Assembly: GCF_051401765.1 (NCBI RefSeq) | Contig: NC_135068.1 | Coordinates: forward strand, 1,240,001-1,304,000 | Source: Calliopsis andreniformis | Lineage: Eukaryota; Arthropoda; Insecta; Hymenoptera; Andrenidae | Length of the DNA: 64,000 nt | Direction of reading: 5' to 3' | Shown: in pieces, positions 1 to 11,634 of the stretch | Numbering within the stretch: the first letter of the stretch is position 1 | How the letters are laid out: every line of letters starts with the position of its first letter | Program-made: the position numbers and the translations under genes | Notes under the pieces: model-generated | Told to the model about the DNA's origin: nothing | Seen by the model: only the letters and a program-made list of their open reading frames with translations | The model's database searches: none

Positions 1-1970
1 ATCGCACTAGAGTGAAGCCTAGGTCTCCCGAAACGTAAAAATGAACATTACTTTGACACTGGTTGCAATTATTGCTTTTATACGATGGAAAAACTGTTGT
101 ATTTATATTGTATTTTATGCTTCTGGCGTTGACACCTAAGGCCCTAATTATTCGATGTGGTGGAGCAACGACCTAGAGTGAAGCCTAGGTTGCCCGGAAC
201 GTAGAAATAACCATTAATTTCACACTGGTTGCAATTACTCCTGTTATACAATGGAAAAACTGTTGTATTTTCATTGTATTTTATGCTTCTGGTGTTGGCT
301 TTCAATGCCCTAACTATTCGATGTGGTGGAGCAACGAGCTAGTGTGAAGCCTAGGTTGCCCGGAACGTAGAAACGACCATTACTTTCACACTAGTGGCAA
401 TAATGTCTATTATACGACGGAAAAACTGTTGTATTTATATTGTAATTTATGCTTCTGGCGTTGACTTCTAAGGCCCGAGCTATCCGATCTTGTGAAGCAT
501 CGCCGTAGAGTGAAGCCTAGGTTGCCCGGAACGTAGAAATAACCATTAATTTCACACTGGTTGCAATTACTCCTGTTATACGATGGATAAACTGTTGTAT
601 TTTTACTGTATTTTATGCTCCTGGCGTTGATTTCTAAAGCCCTAGCTGTTCTGTCAGGTAAACCATCGCCCTAGAGTGGAGACTGGGTTGCCCGGAACGT
701 AGAAATGACTATTACTTTATCACTTGTTGCAATTATTCTGATTATACGATGGAAAAACTGTTGTATTTTTATTGTATTTCATGCTTCTGACGTTGACTTC
801 TAAGCCCCGAGCTATTCGATTTGGTGGAGCAACGAGCTAGAGTTAAGCCTAGGTTGCCCGGAACGTAGAAATGGACATTACCTTTACACTGGTTTCAATC
901 ATTTCTGTTATACGATGGAAAAGCTGTTGTATTTTTATTGTATTTTATGCTTCTGGCGTTGACTTCTCAGGCCCGAGCTATTCGATCTTGTGAAGCATCG
1001 CCCCAGAGTGAAGCCTATGTCGCCCGAAACGTAGAAATGACAATTACTTTCACACTGGTTGCAATTACTCCTGTTATACAATGAAAAAACTGTTGTATTT
1101 TTATTGCATTTTATGCTTCTGGCGTTCACTTCTAAGGCCCGAGCTCTACGACTTGTTGGGGCAACGAGCTAGAGTGGAGCCTAGGTTGCCCGGAACGTAG
1201 AAATAACCATTAATTTCACACTGGTTGCAATTACTCCTGTTATACAATGGAAAAACTGTTGTACTTTTATTACATTTTATGCTTCTGGCGTTGACTTCTA
1301 AGGCCCGAGCTCTTCGATTTGGTGGGGCAACGAGCTAGAGCGGAGCCTAGGTTGCCCGGACCGTAGTAATAACCATTAATTTCACACTGGTTGCAATTAC
1401 TCCTGTTATACAATGGAAAAGATGTTGTATTTATATTGTATTTTATGCTTCTGGCGTTGACACTTAAGGCCCTAACTATTCGATGTGGTGGAGCAACGCC
1501 CTAGACTGAAGCCTAGGTTGCCTGGAACATAGAAATAACCATTCATTTCACACTGGTTGCAATTACTCCTTTTATACGATGGAGAAGCTGTTGTATTTAT
1601 ATTGTATTTTATGCTTCTGGCGTTGACACCTAAGGCCCTAACTATTCGATGTGGTGGAGCAACGAGCTAGAGTGAAGCCTAGGTTGCCCGGAACGTAGAA
1701 ACGACCATTACTTTCACACTAGTGGCAATAATGTCTATTATACTATGGAAAAACTGTTGTATTTTTATTGAATTTTTTGCTTCTGGCGTTGACTTCTAAG
1801 GCCCGAGCTATTCGATCTTGTGGAGCATCGCCCCAGAGTGAAGCCTAGGTCGCCCGAAACGTAGAAATCACCATTACTTTCACACTGGTTGCAATTATTC
1901 CTTTTAGACGATGGAGAAACTGTTGTATTTATATTGTATTTTATGCTTCTGGCGTTGACACCTAAGGCCC
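1..1970. repeat. Domain I block, copy a of a mosaic duplication with 3,819-6,620
   Basis: Bases 1 to about 300 match 3,819 to about 4,118 (offset 3,818, 23 monomers). Bases 453 to about 1,240 match 4,437 to about 5,230 (offset 3,984, 24 monomers). Bases about 1,160-1,970 match about 5,810-6,620 (offset 4,648, 28 monomers). The offset grows by whole monomers, so copy a lacks one monomer near 300-450 and about four near 1,200 relative to the other copy. A marker monomer with ctgttctgtcagg is at 646, and its partner is at 4,630. Bases 1-120 are the tail of a monomer cut by the window edge. Confidence 0.75.
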
Positions 1971-3345
1971 TAACTATTCGATGTGGTGGAGCAGCGCCCT
2001 AGAGTGAAGCCTAGGTTACCCGGAACGTAGAAATAACCATTAATTTCACACTGGTTGCAATTACTCCTGTTATACAATGGAAAAGAGGTTGTATTTTTAT
2101 TGTATTTTATGCTTCTGGCATTGACACATAAGGCCCTAACTGTTCCATGTGATGGAGCATCGCCCTATAGTGAAGCCTAGGTTGCCCGAAACGTAGAAAT
2201 AACAATTAATTGCACACTGGTTGCAATTACTCCTGTTATACAATGGAAGAACTGTTGGATTTTTATTGTATTTTATGCTTCTGGCGTTGACTTCTAATGC
2301 CCGAGCTAGTCGAATTGGTGCAGCAGCTCCCTAGAGTGAAACCTAGGCTTCCCGGGACGTAGAAATACCCATTAATTTCACACTGGTTGCAATTACTCCT
2401 GTTATAGGATGGAAAAACTGTTGTACTTTTATTGCATTTTATGCTTCTGGCGTTGACTTCTAAGGCCCGAGCTGCTCGATTTGGCGGGGCAACGAGCTAG
2501 AGCGGAGCCTAGGTTGCCCGGACCATAGAAATAACCATTAATTTCACACTGGTTGCAATTACTCCTTTTATACGATGGAAAAACTGTTGTATTTCTATTG
2601 TATTTTATGCTTCTGGCGTTGATACCTAAGCCCCTAACTTTTCGATTTGGTGGAGCAACGCCCTAGAGCGAAGCCTAGGTTGCCCGGAACGTAGAAATGG
2701 ACATTACTTTTACACTGGTTTCAATCATTTCTATTATACGATGGAAAAACTGTTGTATTTTTATTGTATTTTATGCTTCTGGCGTTGACTTCTCAGGCCC
2801 GAGCTATTCGATCTTGTGATGCATCGCCCCAGAGTGAAGCCTATGTCGCCCGAAACGTAGAAATGACAATTACTTTCACAGTGGTTGCAATTACTCCTGT
2901 TATACAATGAAAAAACTGTTGTATTTTTATTGCATTTTATGCTTCTGGCGTTCACTTCTAATGCCCGAGCCCTACGATTTGGTGGGGCAACGAGCTAGAG
3001 TGGAGCCCAGGTTGCCCGGAACGTAGAAATAACCATTAATTTCACACTGGTTGCAATTACTCCTGATATACAATGGAAAAACTGATGTATTTTTATTGTA
3101 TTTTATGCTTCTGGCGTTGACTTCTATGGCCCGAGCTATTCGATTTGGTCGAGCAGCGCCCTAGTGTGAAACCTAGGTTTCCCGTGACGTAGAAATACCC
3201 ATTAATTTCACACTGGTTGCAATTACTCCTGATATACCATGGAAAAACTGTTGTGTTTTTATTGTATTTTATGCTTCTGGCGTTGACTTCTAAAGCCCGA
3301 GCTATTCGATCTTGTGAAGCATCACACTAGAGTGAAGCCTAGGTC
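1925..3345. repeat. Domain I block shared with 20,514-22,250, 9,308-9,983 and 11,360-12,280
   Basis: Bases 1,925-2,310 match 20,514-20,899, including an unusual monomer with ggaaaagaggttg and tgttccatgtgatgg (offset 18,589). The offset then rises to 18,755 and 18,921, each step being one extra monomer in the distal copy. Bases about 2,670-3,345 match 9,308-9,983 (offset 6,638, 40 monomers), and about 2,390-3,320 match 11,360-12,280 (offset 8,962, 54 monomers). One source multimer has therefore been copied to at least four places within 20 kb, with whole-monomer gains or losses between copies. Confidence 0.72.
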
Positions 3346-3818
3346 GCCCGAAACGTAGAAATGAACATTACTTTGACACTGGTTGCAATTATTCCTTTTA
3401 TACGATGGAAAAACTGTTGTATTTATATTGTATTTTATGCTTCTGGCGTTGACTTCTATGGCCCGAGCTATTCGATTTGGTCGAGCAGCGCCCTAGAGTG
3501 AAACCTAGGTTTCCCGTGACGTAGAAATACCCATTAATTTCACACTGGTTGCAATTACTCCTGATATACCATGGAAAAACTGTTGTATTTTTATTGTATT
3601 TTGTGCTTCTGGTGTTGACTTCTAAAGCTCGAGCTATTCGATCTTTTGAAGCATCGCCCTAGAGTGAAGCCTAGGTCGCCCGAAACGGAGGAATGACCAT
3701 TACTTTCACACTGGTTGCAATTACTCCTGTTATACAATGGAAAATCTGTTGTATTTAGATTGCATTCTATGCTTCTGGCGCTGGCTTCTAAGGCCCGAGC
3801 TATTCGATCTTGTGGAGC
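3346..3818. repeat. Short linker run of satellite monomers including a gtgttgacttctaaagctc dimer
   Basis: About three monomers. The pair at about 3,450-3,750 (a monomer with gtcgagcagcgccctag followed by one with aaagctcgagc and cttttgaagc) is the same dimer that is tandemly duplicated at 14,681-15,344 and appears again at about 23,690-23,930. Nothing but satellite is present. Confidence 0.65.
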
Positions 3819-6620
3819 ATCGCACTAGAGTGAAGCCTAGGTCTCCCGAAACGTAAAAATGAACATTACTTTGACACTGGTTGCAATTATTGCTTTTATA
3901 CGATGGAAAAACTGTTGTTTTTATATTGCATTTTATGCTTCTGGCGTTGACACCTAAGGCCCTAATTATTCGATGTGGTGGAGCAACGACCTAGAGTGAA
4001 GCCTAGGTTGCCCGGAACGTAGAAATAACCATTAATTTCACACTGGTTGCAATTACTCCTGTTATACAATGGAAAAACTGTTGTATTTTCATTGTATTTT
4101 ATGCTTCTGGTGTTGGCTTTCAATGCCCGAGCTATTCGAGTTGGTGGAGCAACGAGCTATAGTGAAGCCTAGGTTGCCCGGAACGTAGAAATGAACATTA
4201 CATTCACACTGGTTGCAATTATTTCTATTATACGATTGAAAAACTGTTGTGCTTTCATTGTATTTTATGCTTCTGGCGTTGACTTCTAAGGCCCGAGCTA
4301 TTGGATTTGGTGGAGCAACGAGCTAGAGTGAAGCCTAGGATGCCCGGAACGCAGAAATGAACATTACTTTCACACTGGTTGCAATTATTTCTATTATACG
4401 ACGGAAAAACTGTTGTATTTATATTGTAATTTATGCTTCTGGCGTTGACTTCTAAGGCCCGAGCTATCCGATCTTGTGAAGCATCGCCGTAGAGTGAAGC
4501 CTAGGTTGCCCGGAACGTAGAAATAACCATTAATTTCACACTGGTTGCAATTACTCCTGTTATACGATGGATAAACTGTTGTATTTTTACTGTATTTTAG
4601 GCTTCTGGCGTTGATTTCTAAAGCCCTAGCTGTTCTGTCAGGTAAACCATCGCCCTAGAGTGGAGACTGGGTTGCCCGGAACGTAGAAATGACTATTACT
4701 TTATCAGTTGTTGCAATTATTCTGGTTATACGATGGAAAAACTGTTGTATTTTTATTGTATTTCATGCTTCTGACGTTGACTTCTAAGCCCCGAGCTATT
4801 CGATTTGGTGGAGCAACGAGCTAGAGTTAAGCCTAGGTTGCCCGGAACGTAGAAATGGACATTACTTTTACACTGGTTTCAATCATTTCTATTATACGAT
4901 GGAAAAGCTGTTGTATTTTTATTGTATTTTATGCTTCTGGCGTTGACTTCTCAGGCCCGAGCTATTCGATCTTGTGAAGCATCGCCCCAGGGTGAAGCCT
5001 ATGTCGCCCGAAACGTAGAAATGGCAATTACTTTCACACTGGTTGCAATTACTCCTGTTATACAATGAAAAAACTGTTGTATTTTTATTGCATTTTATGC
5101 TTCTGGCGTTCACTTCTAAGGCCCGAGCTCTACGACTTGTTGGGGCAACGAGCTAGAGTGGAGCCTAGGTTGCCCGGAACGTAGAAATAACCATTAATTT
5201 CACACTGGTTGCAATTACTCCTGTTATACAATGGAAAAACTGGTGTACTTATATTGTATTTTATGCTTCTGGCGTTGACAGCTAAGGCCCTAACTATTCG
5301 ATGTGGTGGCGCAACGCCCTATAGTGAAGCCTAGGTCGCCCGAAACGTAGAAATGACAATAACTTTCACACTGGTTGCAATTACTCCTTTTATACGATGG
5401 AGAAACTGTTGTAATTATATTGTATTTTATGCTTCTTTCGTCGACACCTAAGGCCCTAACTATTCGATATGGTGGAGCAGCGCCCTAGAGTGAAGCCTCG
5501 GTTGCCTGGAACGCAGAAATAACCATTAATTTCAAACTGGTTGCAATTACTCCGGTTATACAATGGAAAAACTGTTGTATTTTTATTGTATTTTAAGCTT
5601 CTGGTGTTGACTTCTAAGGCCCGACCTATTCGAATTGGTGCAGCAGCTCCCTAGAGTGAAACCTAGGCTTCCCGGGACGTAGAAATACCCATTAATTTCA
5701 CACTGGTTGCAATTACTCCTGTTATAGGACGGAAAAACTGTTGTGCTTTTATTGCATTTTATGCTTCTGGCGTTTACTTCTAAGGCCCGAGCTCTTCGAT
5801 TTGGTGGGGCAACGAGCTAGAGTGGAGCCAAGGTTGCCCGGAACGTAGAAATAACCATTAATTTCACACTGGTTGCAATTACTCCTGTTATACAGTGGAA
5901 AAACTGTTGTACTTTTATTACATTTTATGCTTCTGGCGTTGACTTCTAAGGCCCGAGCTCTTCGATTTGGTGGGGCAACGAGCTAGAGCTGAGCCTAGGT
6001 TGCCCGGACCGTAGTAGTAACCATTAATTTCACACTGGTTGCAATTACTCCTGTTATACAATGGAAAAGCTGTTGTATTTATATTGTATTTTATGCTTCT
6101 GGCGTTGACACTTAAGGCCCTAACTATTCGATGTGGTGGAGCAACGCCCTAGACTGAAGCCTAGGTTGCCCGGAACATAGAAATAACCATTCATTTCACA
6201 CTGGTTGCAATTACTCCTTTTATACGATGGAGAAGCTGTTGTATTTATATTGTATTTTATGCTTCTGGCGTTGACACCTAAGGCCCTAACTATTCGATGT
6301 GGTGGAGCAACGAGCTAGAGTGAAGCCTAAGTTGCCCGGAACGTAGAAACGACCATTACTTTCACACTAGTGGCAATAATGTCTATTATACTATGGAAAA
6401 ACTGTTGTATTTTTATTGAATTTTTTGCTTCTGGCGTTGACTTCTAAGGCCCGAGCTATTCGATCTTGTGGAGCATCGCCCCAGAGTGAAGCCTAGGTCG
6501 CCCGAAACGTAGAAATCACCATTACTTTCACACTGGTTGCAATTATTCCTTTTAGACGATGGAGAAACTGTTGTATTTATATTGTATTTTATGCTTCTGG
6601 CGTTGACACCTAAGGCCCTA
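3819..6620. repeat. Domain I block, copy b of the mosaic duplication with 1-1,970
   Basis: This is the fuller partner of the first block, with the same order of diagnostic monomers: the gtctcccgaaacgtaaaaat type first, then the gtgttggctttcaatg type, then ctgttctgtcagg at 4,630. Extra monomers at about 5,230-5,800 include one with gttgacagctaagg and one with cttctttcgtcgacacc. That inserted run recurs at about 24,650-24,960, part of a match 4,800-5,540 to 24,218-24,963. Part of the block, 3,660-4,945, also matches 9,966-11,250 at an offset of about 6,306 (38 monomers). Confidence 0.72.
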
Positions 6621-8584
6621 ATTATTCGATGTGGCGGAGCAACGACCTAGAGTGAAGCCTAGGTTGCCCGGAACGTAGAAATAACCATTAATTTCACACT
6701 GGTTGCAATTACTCCTGTTATACAATGGAAAAACTGTTGTATTTTCATTGTATTTTATGCTTCTGGTGTTGGCTTTCAATGCCCGAGCTATTCGAGTTGG
6801 TGGAGCAACGAGCTATAGTGAAGCCTACGTTGCCCGGAACGTAGAAATGAACATTACATTCACACTGGTTGCAATTATTTCTATTATACGATTGAAAAAC
6901 TGTTGTATTTTCATTGTATTTTATGCTTCTGGCGTTGACTTCTAAGGCCCGAGCTATTGGATTTGGTGGAGCAACGAGCTAGAGTGAAGCCTAGGATGCC
7001 CGGAACGCAGAAATGAACATTACTTTCACACTGGTTGCAATTATTTCTATTATACGACGGAAAAACTGTTGTATTTATATTGTAATTTATGCTTCTGGCG
7101 TTGACTTCTAAGGCCCGAGCTATCCGATCTTGTGAAGCATCGCCGTAGAGTGAAGCCTAGGTTGCCCGGAACGTAGAAATAACCATTAATTTCACACTGG
7201 TTGTAATTACTCCTGTTATACAATGGAAAAACTGTTGTATTTTTCTTGTATTTTATGCTTCTGGCGTTGACTTCTAAGGCCCGAGCTATTCGATGTGGTG
7301 GAGCAACGAGCTAGAGTGAAGCCTAGGTTGCCCGGAACGTAGAAATTTCCATTACTTTCACACTAGTTGAAATTATTTCTATTTTACTATGGAAAAGCTG
7401 TTGTATTTTCATTGTATTTTATGCTTCTGGCGTTGACCTCTAAGGCCCGAGCTATTCGATGTGGAGGAGCAACGAGCCAGAGTGAAGCCTAGGTTGACCG
7501 GAACGTAGAAATGACCATTACTTTCACACTAGTAGCAATCATTTCTATTGTACGATGGAAAAACTGTTGTATTTTTATTGTATTTTATGCTTCTGGCGTT
7601 GACTTCTAAGGCCCGAGGTAATCGATTTGGTGGAGCAACGAGCTAGAGTGAAGCCTAGGTTGCCCAGAACGTAGAAATGAACATTACTTTCACAATGGTT
7701 TCAATGATTTCTATTATACGATGGAAAAACTGTTGTATTTATATTGTATTTTATGCTTCTGGCGTTGACACCTAAGGCCCTAACTATCCGATGTGGTCAA
7801 GCATAGCCCTAGAGGGAAGCCTAGGTCGCCCGAAACGTAGAAATGAGAATTACTTTCACACTGGTTGCAATTCTTCCTTTTATACGATGGATAAACCGTT
7901 GTATTTATATTGTATTTTATGCTTCTGGCGTGACACCTAAGGCCCTAACTATTCGATGTGGTGGAGCAACGCCCTAGAGTGAAGCCTAGTTTGCCCAGAA
8001 CGTAGAAATGACCATTTCTTTCACACTGGTTTCAATTACATGTATTATACGATGGAAAAGCTGTTGTATTTTTATTGTGTTTTCTGCTTCTGGCTTTGAC
8101 TTCTAAGGACCGAGCTGTCCGATCTGGTGCAGCAACGCACTAGAGTGAAACCTAGGTTTCCCAGAACGTAGAAATAACCATTAATTTCACACTGGTTGCA
8201 ATTACTCGTGTTATACAATGGAAAAACTGTTGTATTTTTACTGTATTTTATGCTTCTGGCGTTGATTTCTAAAGCCCTAGCTGTTCCATCAGGTGAACCA
8301 TCGCAATAGAGTGGAGACTGGGTTGCCCGGAACGTAGAAATGACCATAATTTCACACTGGTTGCAATTATTCCTTTTGTACGATGGAAAGACTGTTGTAT
8401 TTATATTGTATTTTAAGCTTCTGGCGTTGACACCTAAGGCCCTAACTATTCGATGTGGTCAAGCATCGCCATAGAGTGAAGCCTAGGTCGCCCGAAACGT
8501 AGAAATGACAATTACTTTCACACTGGTTGCAATTATTCCTTCTATAGGATGGAAAAACTGTTGTATTTATATTGTATTTTATGC

Positions 8585-8750
8585 TTCTGGCGTTGACTTC
8601 TAAGGCCCGAGCTATTCGATTTGGTGGAGCAACGAGCTAGAGTGTAGCCTAGGTTGCCCGGAACGTAGAAATGAACATTACTTTCACACTGGTTGCAATT
8701 ATTTCTATTATACGATGGAAAAACTGTTGTATTTATAATGTATTTTATAC
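8585..8750 (+). repeat. Representative satellite monomer (166 bp)
   Basis: This copy lies close to the consensus and is used here to number positions. Positions 1-13 are ttctggcgttgac. Positions 21-29 are gcccgagct, followed by ttcg at 31-34. Positions 45-50 are gcaacg. The AvrII site CCTAGG is at 64-69 and CCGG (HpaII/MspI) at 74-77. Positions 79-85 are acgtaga. Positions 101-112 are cacactggttgc. An A5 run sits at 135-139, and the T-rich end runs from about 148 to 166. Most monomers keep CCTAGG and CCGG, so these enzymes should give a 166-bp ladder. Choosing ttctgg as base 1 is a convention and implies no biological start. Confidence 0.9.
8629..8657. other. Imperfect dyad (potential hairpin) within the monomer, shown in a representative copy
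   Basis: GCAAC at monomer positions 45-49 is complementary to GTTGC at 69-73. Inside it, CTAG at 53-56 can pair with CTAG at 65-68, around an 8-base loop. A 3-base bulge on the left side makes the dyad imperfect. The arrangement recurs in most monomers that carry gcaacg before and gttgcc after. Monomers of the gcatcg/gtcgcc type lose the outer arm. Dyads are common in centromeric satellites, but no function is shown here. Confidence 0.5.
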
Positions 8751-9307
8751 GTCTGGCGTTGACACCTAAGGCCCTAACAATTCGATATGGCGGAGCGACG
8801 CCCTAGAGTGAAGAATAGGTGGCCCGGAACGTAGAAATAACCATTAATTTCACACTGGTTGCAATTACTCCTGTTATACAATGGAAAAACTGTTGTATTT
8901 TTACTGTATTTTATGCTTCTGGCGTTGATTTCTAAAGCCCTAGCTGTTCTGTCAGGTGAACCATCGCCCTAGAGTGGAGACTGGGTTGCCCGGAACGTAG
9001 AAATGACTATTACTTTATCACTTGTTGCAATTATTCTGATTATACGATGGAAAAACTGTTGTATTTTTATTGTATTTCATGCTTCTGACGTTGACTTCTA
9101 AGCCCCGAGCTATTGGATGTGGTGGAGCAACGAGCCAGAGTGAAGCCTATGTTGCCCGGAACGTAGAAATGACCATTACTTTCACACTAGCAGCATTCAT
9201 TTTTATTATACGATGGAAAAACTGTTGTATTTTTATTGTATTTTATGCTTCTGGCGTTGACTTCTAAGGCCCGAGCTATTCGATTTGGTGGAGCAACGAG
9301 CTAGAGT

Positions 9308-11250
9308 GAAGCCTAGGTTGCCCGGAACGTAGAAATGGACATTACTTTTACACTGGTTTCAATCATTTCTATTATACGATGGAAAAACTGTTGTATTTTT
9401 ATTGTATTTTATGCTTCTGGCGTTGACTTCTCAGGCCCGAGCTATTCGATCTTGTGATGCATCGCCCCAGAGTGAAGCCTATGTCGCCCGAAACGTAGAA
9501 ATGACAATTACTTTCACAGTGGTTGCAATTACTCCTGTTATACAATGAAAAAACTGTTGTATTTTTATTGCATTTTATGCTTCTGGCGTTCACTTCTAAT
9601 GCCCGAGCCCTACGATTTGGTGGGGCAACGAGCTAGAGTGGAGCCTAGGTTGCCCGGAACGTAGAAATAACCATTAATTTCACACTGGTTGCAATTACTC
9701 CTGATATACAATGGAAAAACTGATGTATTTTTATTGTATTTTATGCTTCTGGCGTTGACTTCTATGGCCCGAGCTATTCGATTTGGTCGAGCAGCGCCCT
9801 AGTGTGAAACCTAGGTTTCCCGTGACGTAGAAATACCCATTAATTTCACACTGGTTGCAATTACTCCTGATATACCATGGAAAAACTGTTGTGTTTTTAT
9901 TGTATTTTATGCTTCTGGCGTTGACTTCTAAAGCCCGAGCTATTCGATCTTGTGAAGCATCACACTAGAGTGAAGCCTAGGTCGCCCGAAACGGAGGAAT
10001 GACCATTACTTTCACACTGGTTGCAATTACTCCTGTTATACAATGGAAAATCTGTTGTATTTAGATTGCATTCTATGCTTCTGGCGCTGGCTTCTAAGGC
10101 CCGAGCTATTCGATCTTGTGGAGCATCGCACTAGAGTGAAGCCTAGGTCTCCCGAAACGTAAAAATGAACATTACTTTGACACTGGTTGCAATTATTGCT
10201 TTTATACGATGGAAAAACTGTTGTATTTATATTGCATTTTATGCTTCTGGCGTTGACACCTAAGGCCCTAATTATTCGATGTGGTGGAGCAACGACCTAG
10301 AGTGAAGCCTAGGTTGCCCGGAACGTAGAAATAACCATTAATTTCACACTGGTTGCAATTACTCCTGTTATACAATGGAAAAACTGTTGTATTTTCATTG
10401 TATTTGATGCTTCTGGTGTTGGCTTTCAATGCCCGAGCTATTCGAGTTGGTGGAGCAACGAGCTATAGTGAAGCCTAGGTTGCCCGGAACGTAGAAATGA
10501 ACATTACATTCACACTGGTTGCAATTATTTCTATTATACGATTGAAAAACTGTTGTACTTTCATTGTATTTTATGCTTCTGGCGTTGACTTCTAAGGCCC
10601 GAGCTATTGGATTTGGTGGAGCAACGAGCTAGAGTGAAGCCTAGGATGCCCGGAACGCAGAAATGAACATTACTTTCACACTGGTTGCAATTATTTCTAT
10701 TATACGACGGAAAAACTGTTGTATTTATATTGTAATTTATGCTTCTGGCGTTGACTTCTAAGGCCCGAGCTATCCGATCTTGTGAAGCATCGCCGTAGAG
10801 TGAAGCCTAGGTTGCCCGGAACGTAGAAATAACCATTAATTTCACACTGGTTGCAATTACTCCTGTTATACGATGGATAAACTGTTGTATTTTTACTGTA
10901 TTTTAGGCTTCTGGCGTTGATTTCTAAAGCCCTAGCTGTTCTGTCAGGTAAACCATCGCCCTAGAGTGGAGACTGGGTTGCCCGGAACGTAGAAATGACT
11001 ATTACTTTATCAGTTGTTGCAATTATTCTGATTATACGATGGAAAAACTGTTGTATTTTTATTGTATTTCATGCTTCTGACGTTGACTTCTAAGCCCCGA
11101 GCTATTCGATTTGGTGGAGCAACGAGCTAGAGTTAAGCCTAGGTTGCCCGGAACGTAGAAATGGACATTACTTTTACACTGGTTTCAATCATTTCTATTA
11201 TACGATGGAAAAGCTGTTGTATTTTTATTGTATTTTATGCTTCTGGCGTT
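9308..11250. repeat. Domain I block composed of copies of 2,670-3,345 and 3,660-4,945
   Basis: The first part, to about 9,983, is a copy of 2,670-3,345 (offset 6,638). From about 9,966 it switches to a copy of 3,660-4,945 (offset about 6,306), so the two monomers present at 3,346-3,660 are missing here. The marker ctgttctgtcagg is at 10,936. At about 11,250 another whole-monomer jump occurs: the sequence goes straight to the gttcacttctaagg type that follows one monomer later in the other copies. Confidence 0.72.
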
Positions 11251-11634
11251 CACTTCTAAGGCCCGAGCTCTACGACTTGTTGGGGCAACGAGCTAGAGTG
11301 GAGCCTAGGTTGTCCGGAACGTAGAAATAACCATTAATTTCACACTGGTTGCAATTACTCCTGTTATACAATGGAAAAACTGTTGTACTTTTATTGCATT
11401 TTATGCTTCTGGCGTTGACTTCTAAGGCCCGAGCTGCTAGATTTGGTGGGGCAACGAGCTAGAGCGGAGCCTAGGTTGCCCGGACCATAGAAATAACCAT
11501 TAATTTCACACTGGTTGCAATTACTTCTTTTATACGATGGAAAAACTGTTGTATTTCTATTGTATTTTATGCTTCTGGCGTTGATACCTAAGCCCCTAAC
11601 TTTTCGATTTGGTGGAGCAACGCCCTAGAGTGAA
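11251..11634. repeat. Satellite monomers joining two blocks
   Basis: About two monomers, with gagctgctag at 11,431 and gatacctaagcccc near 11,583. They match 2,469 onward at an offset of 8,962 and about 21,390 onward. They lead directly into the 7-mer tandem duplication. Only satellite is present. Confidence 0.65.

Larger units (their letters stand above)
6621..9307. repeat. Mosaic satellite monomers; first part shared with about 15,360-16,020
   Basis: Bases about 6,621-7,200 match about 15,416-15,995 (offset 8,795, 53 monomers), including the monomer with ggtgttggctttcaatg. From about 7,200 to 8,870 I found no long copy elsewhere by eye. These monomers are more individual; one near 7,921 has lost a T in ggcgtgacacc. 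A variant marker monomer with ctgttccatcagg lies at about 8,281, and a ctgttctgtcagg monomer is at 8,944. No gene or foreign DNA is seen in this 2.7 kb. Confidence 0.7.

Noticed and set aside
935..1129. A repeated minus-strand open frame of 64 codons with Cys and Asn-rich peptide (935-1,129, 2,761-2,955, 4,919-5,113, 9,399-9,593 and others)
   Set aside because: It recurs because the gacttctcaggcccg monomer is part of copied HOR blocks. Its conservation follows from DNA duplication, and its boundaries are set by the monomer, not by a gene.
8658..8675. CENP-B box in the monomer
   Set aside because: The best candidates, the reverse strand of cccggaacgtagaaat and the forward attcgatttggtggagc, match only about 6 of the 9 core positions of the canonical box. 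This is not above what chance allows in 166 bases.
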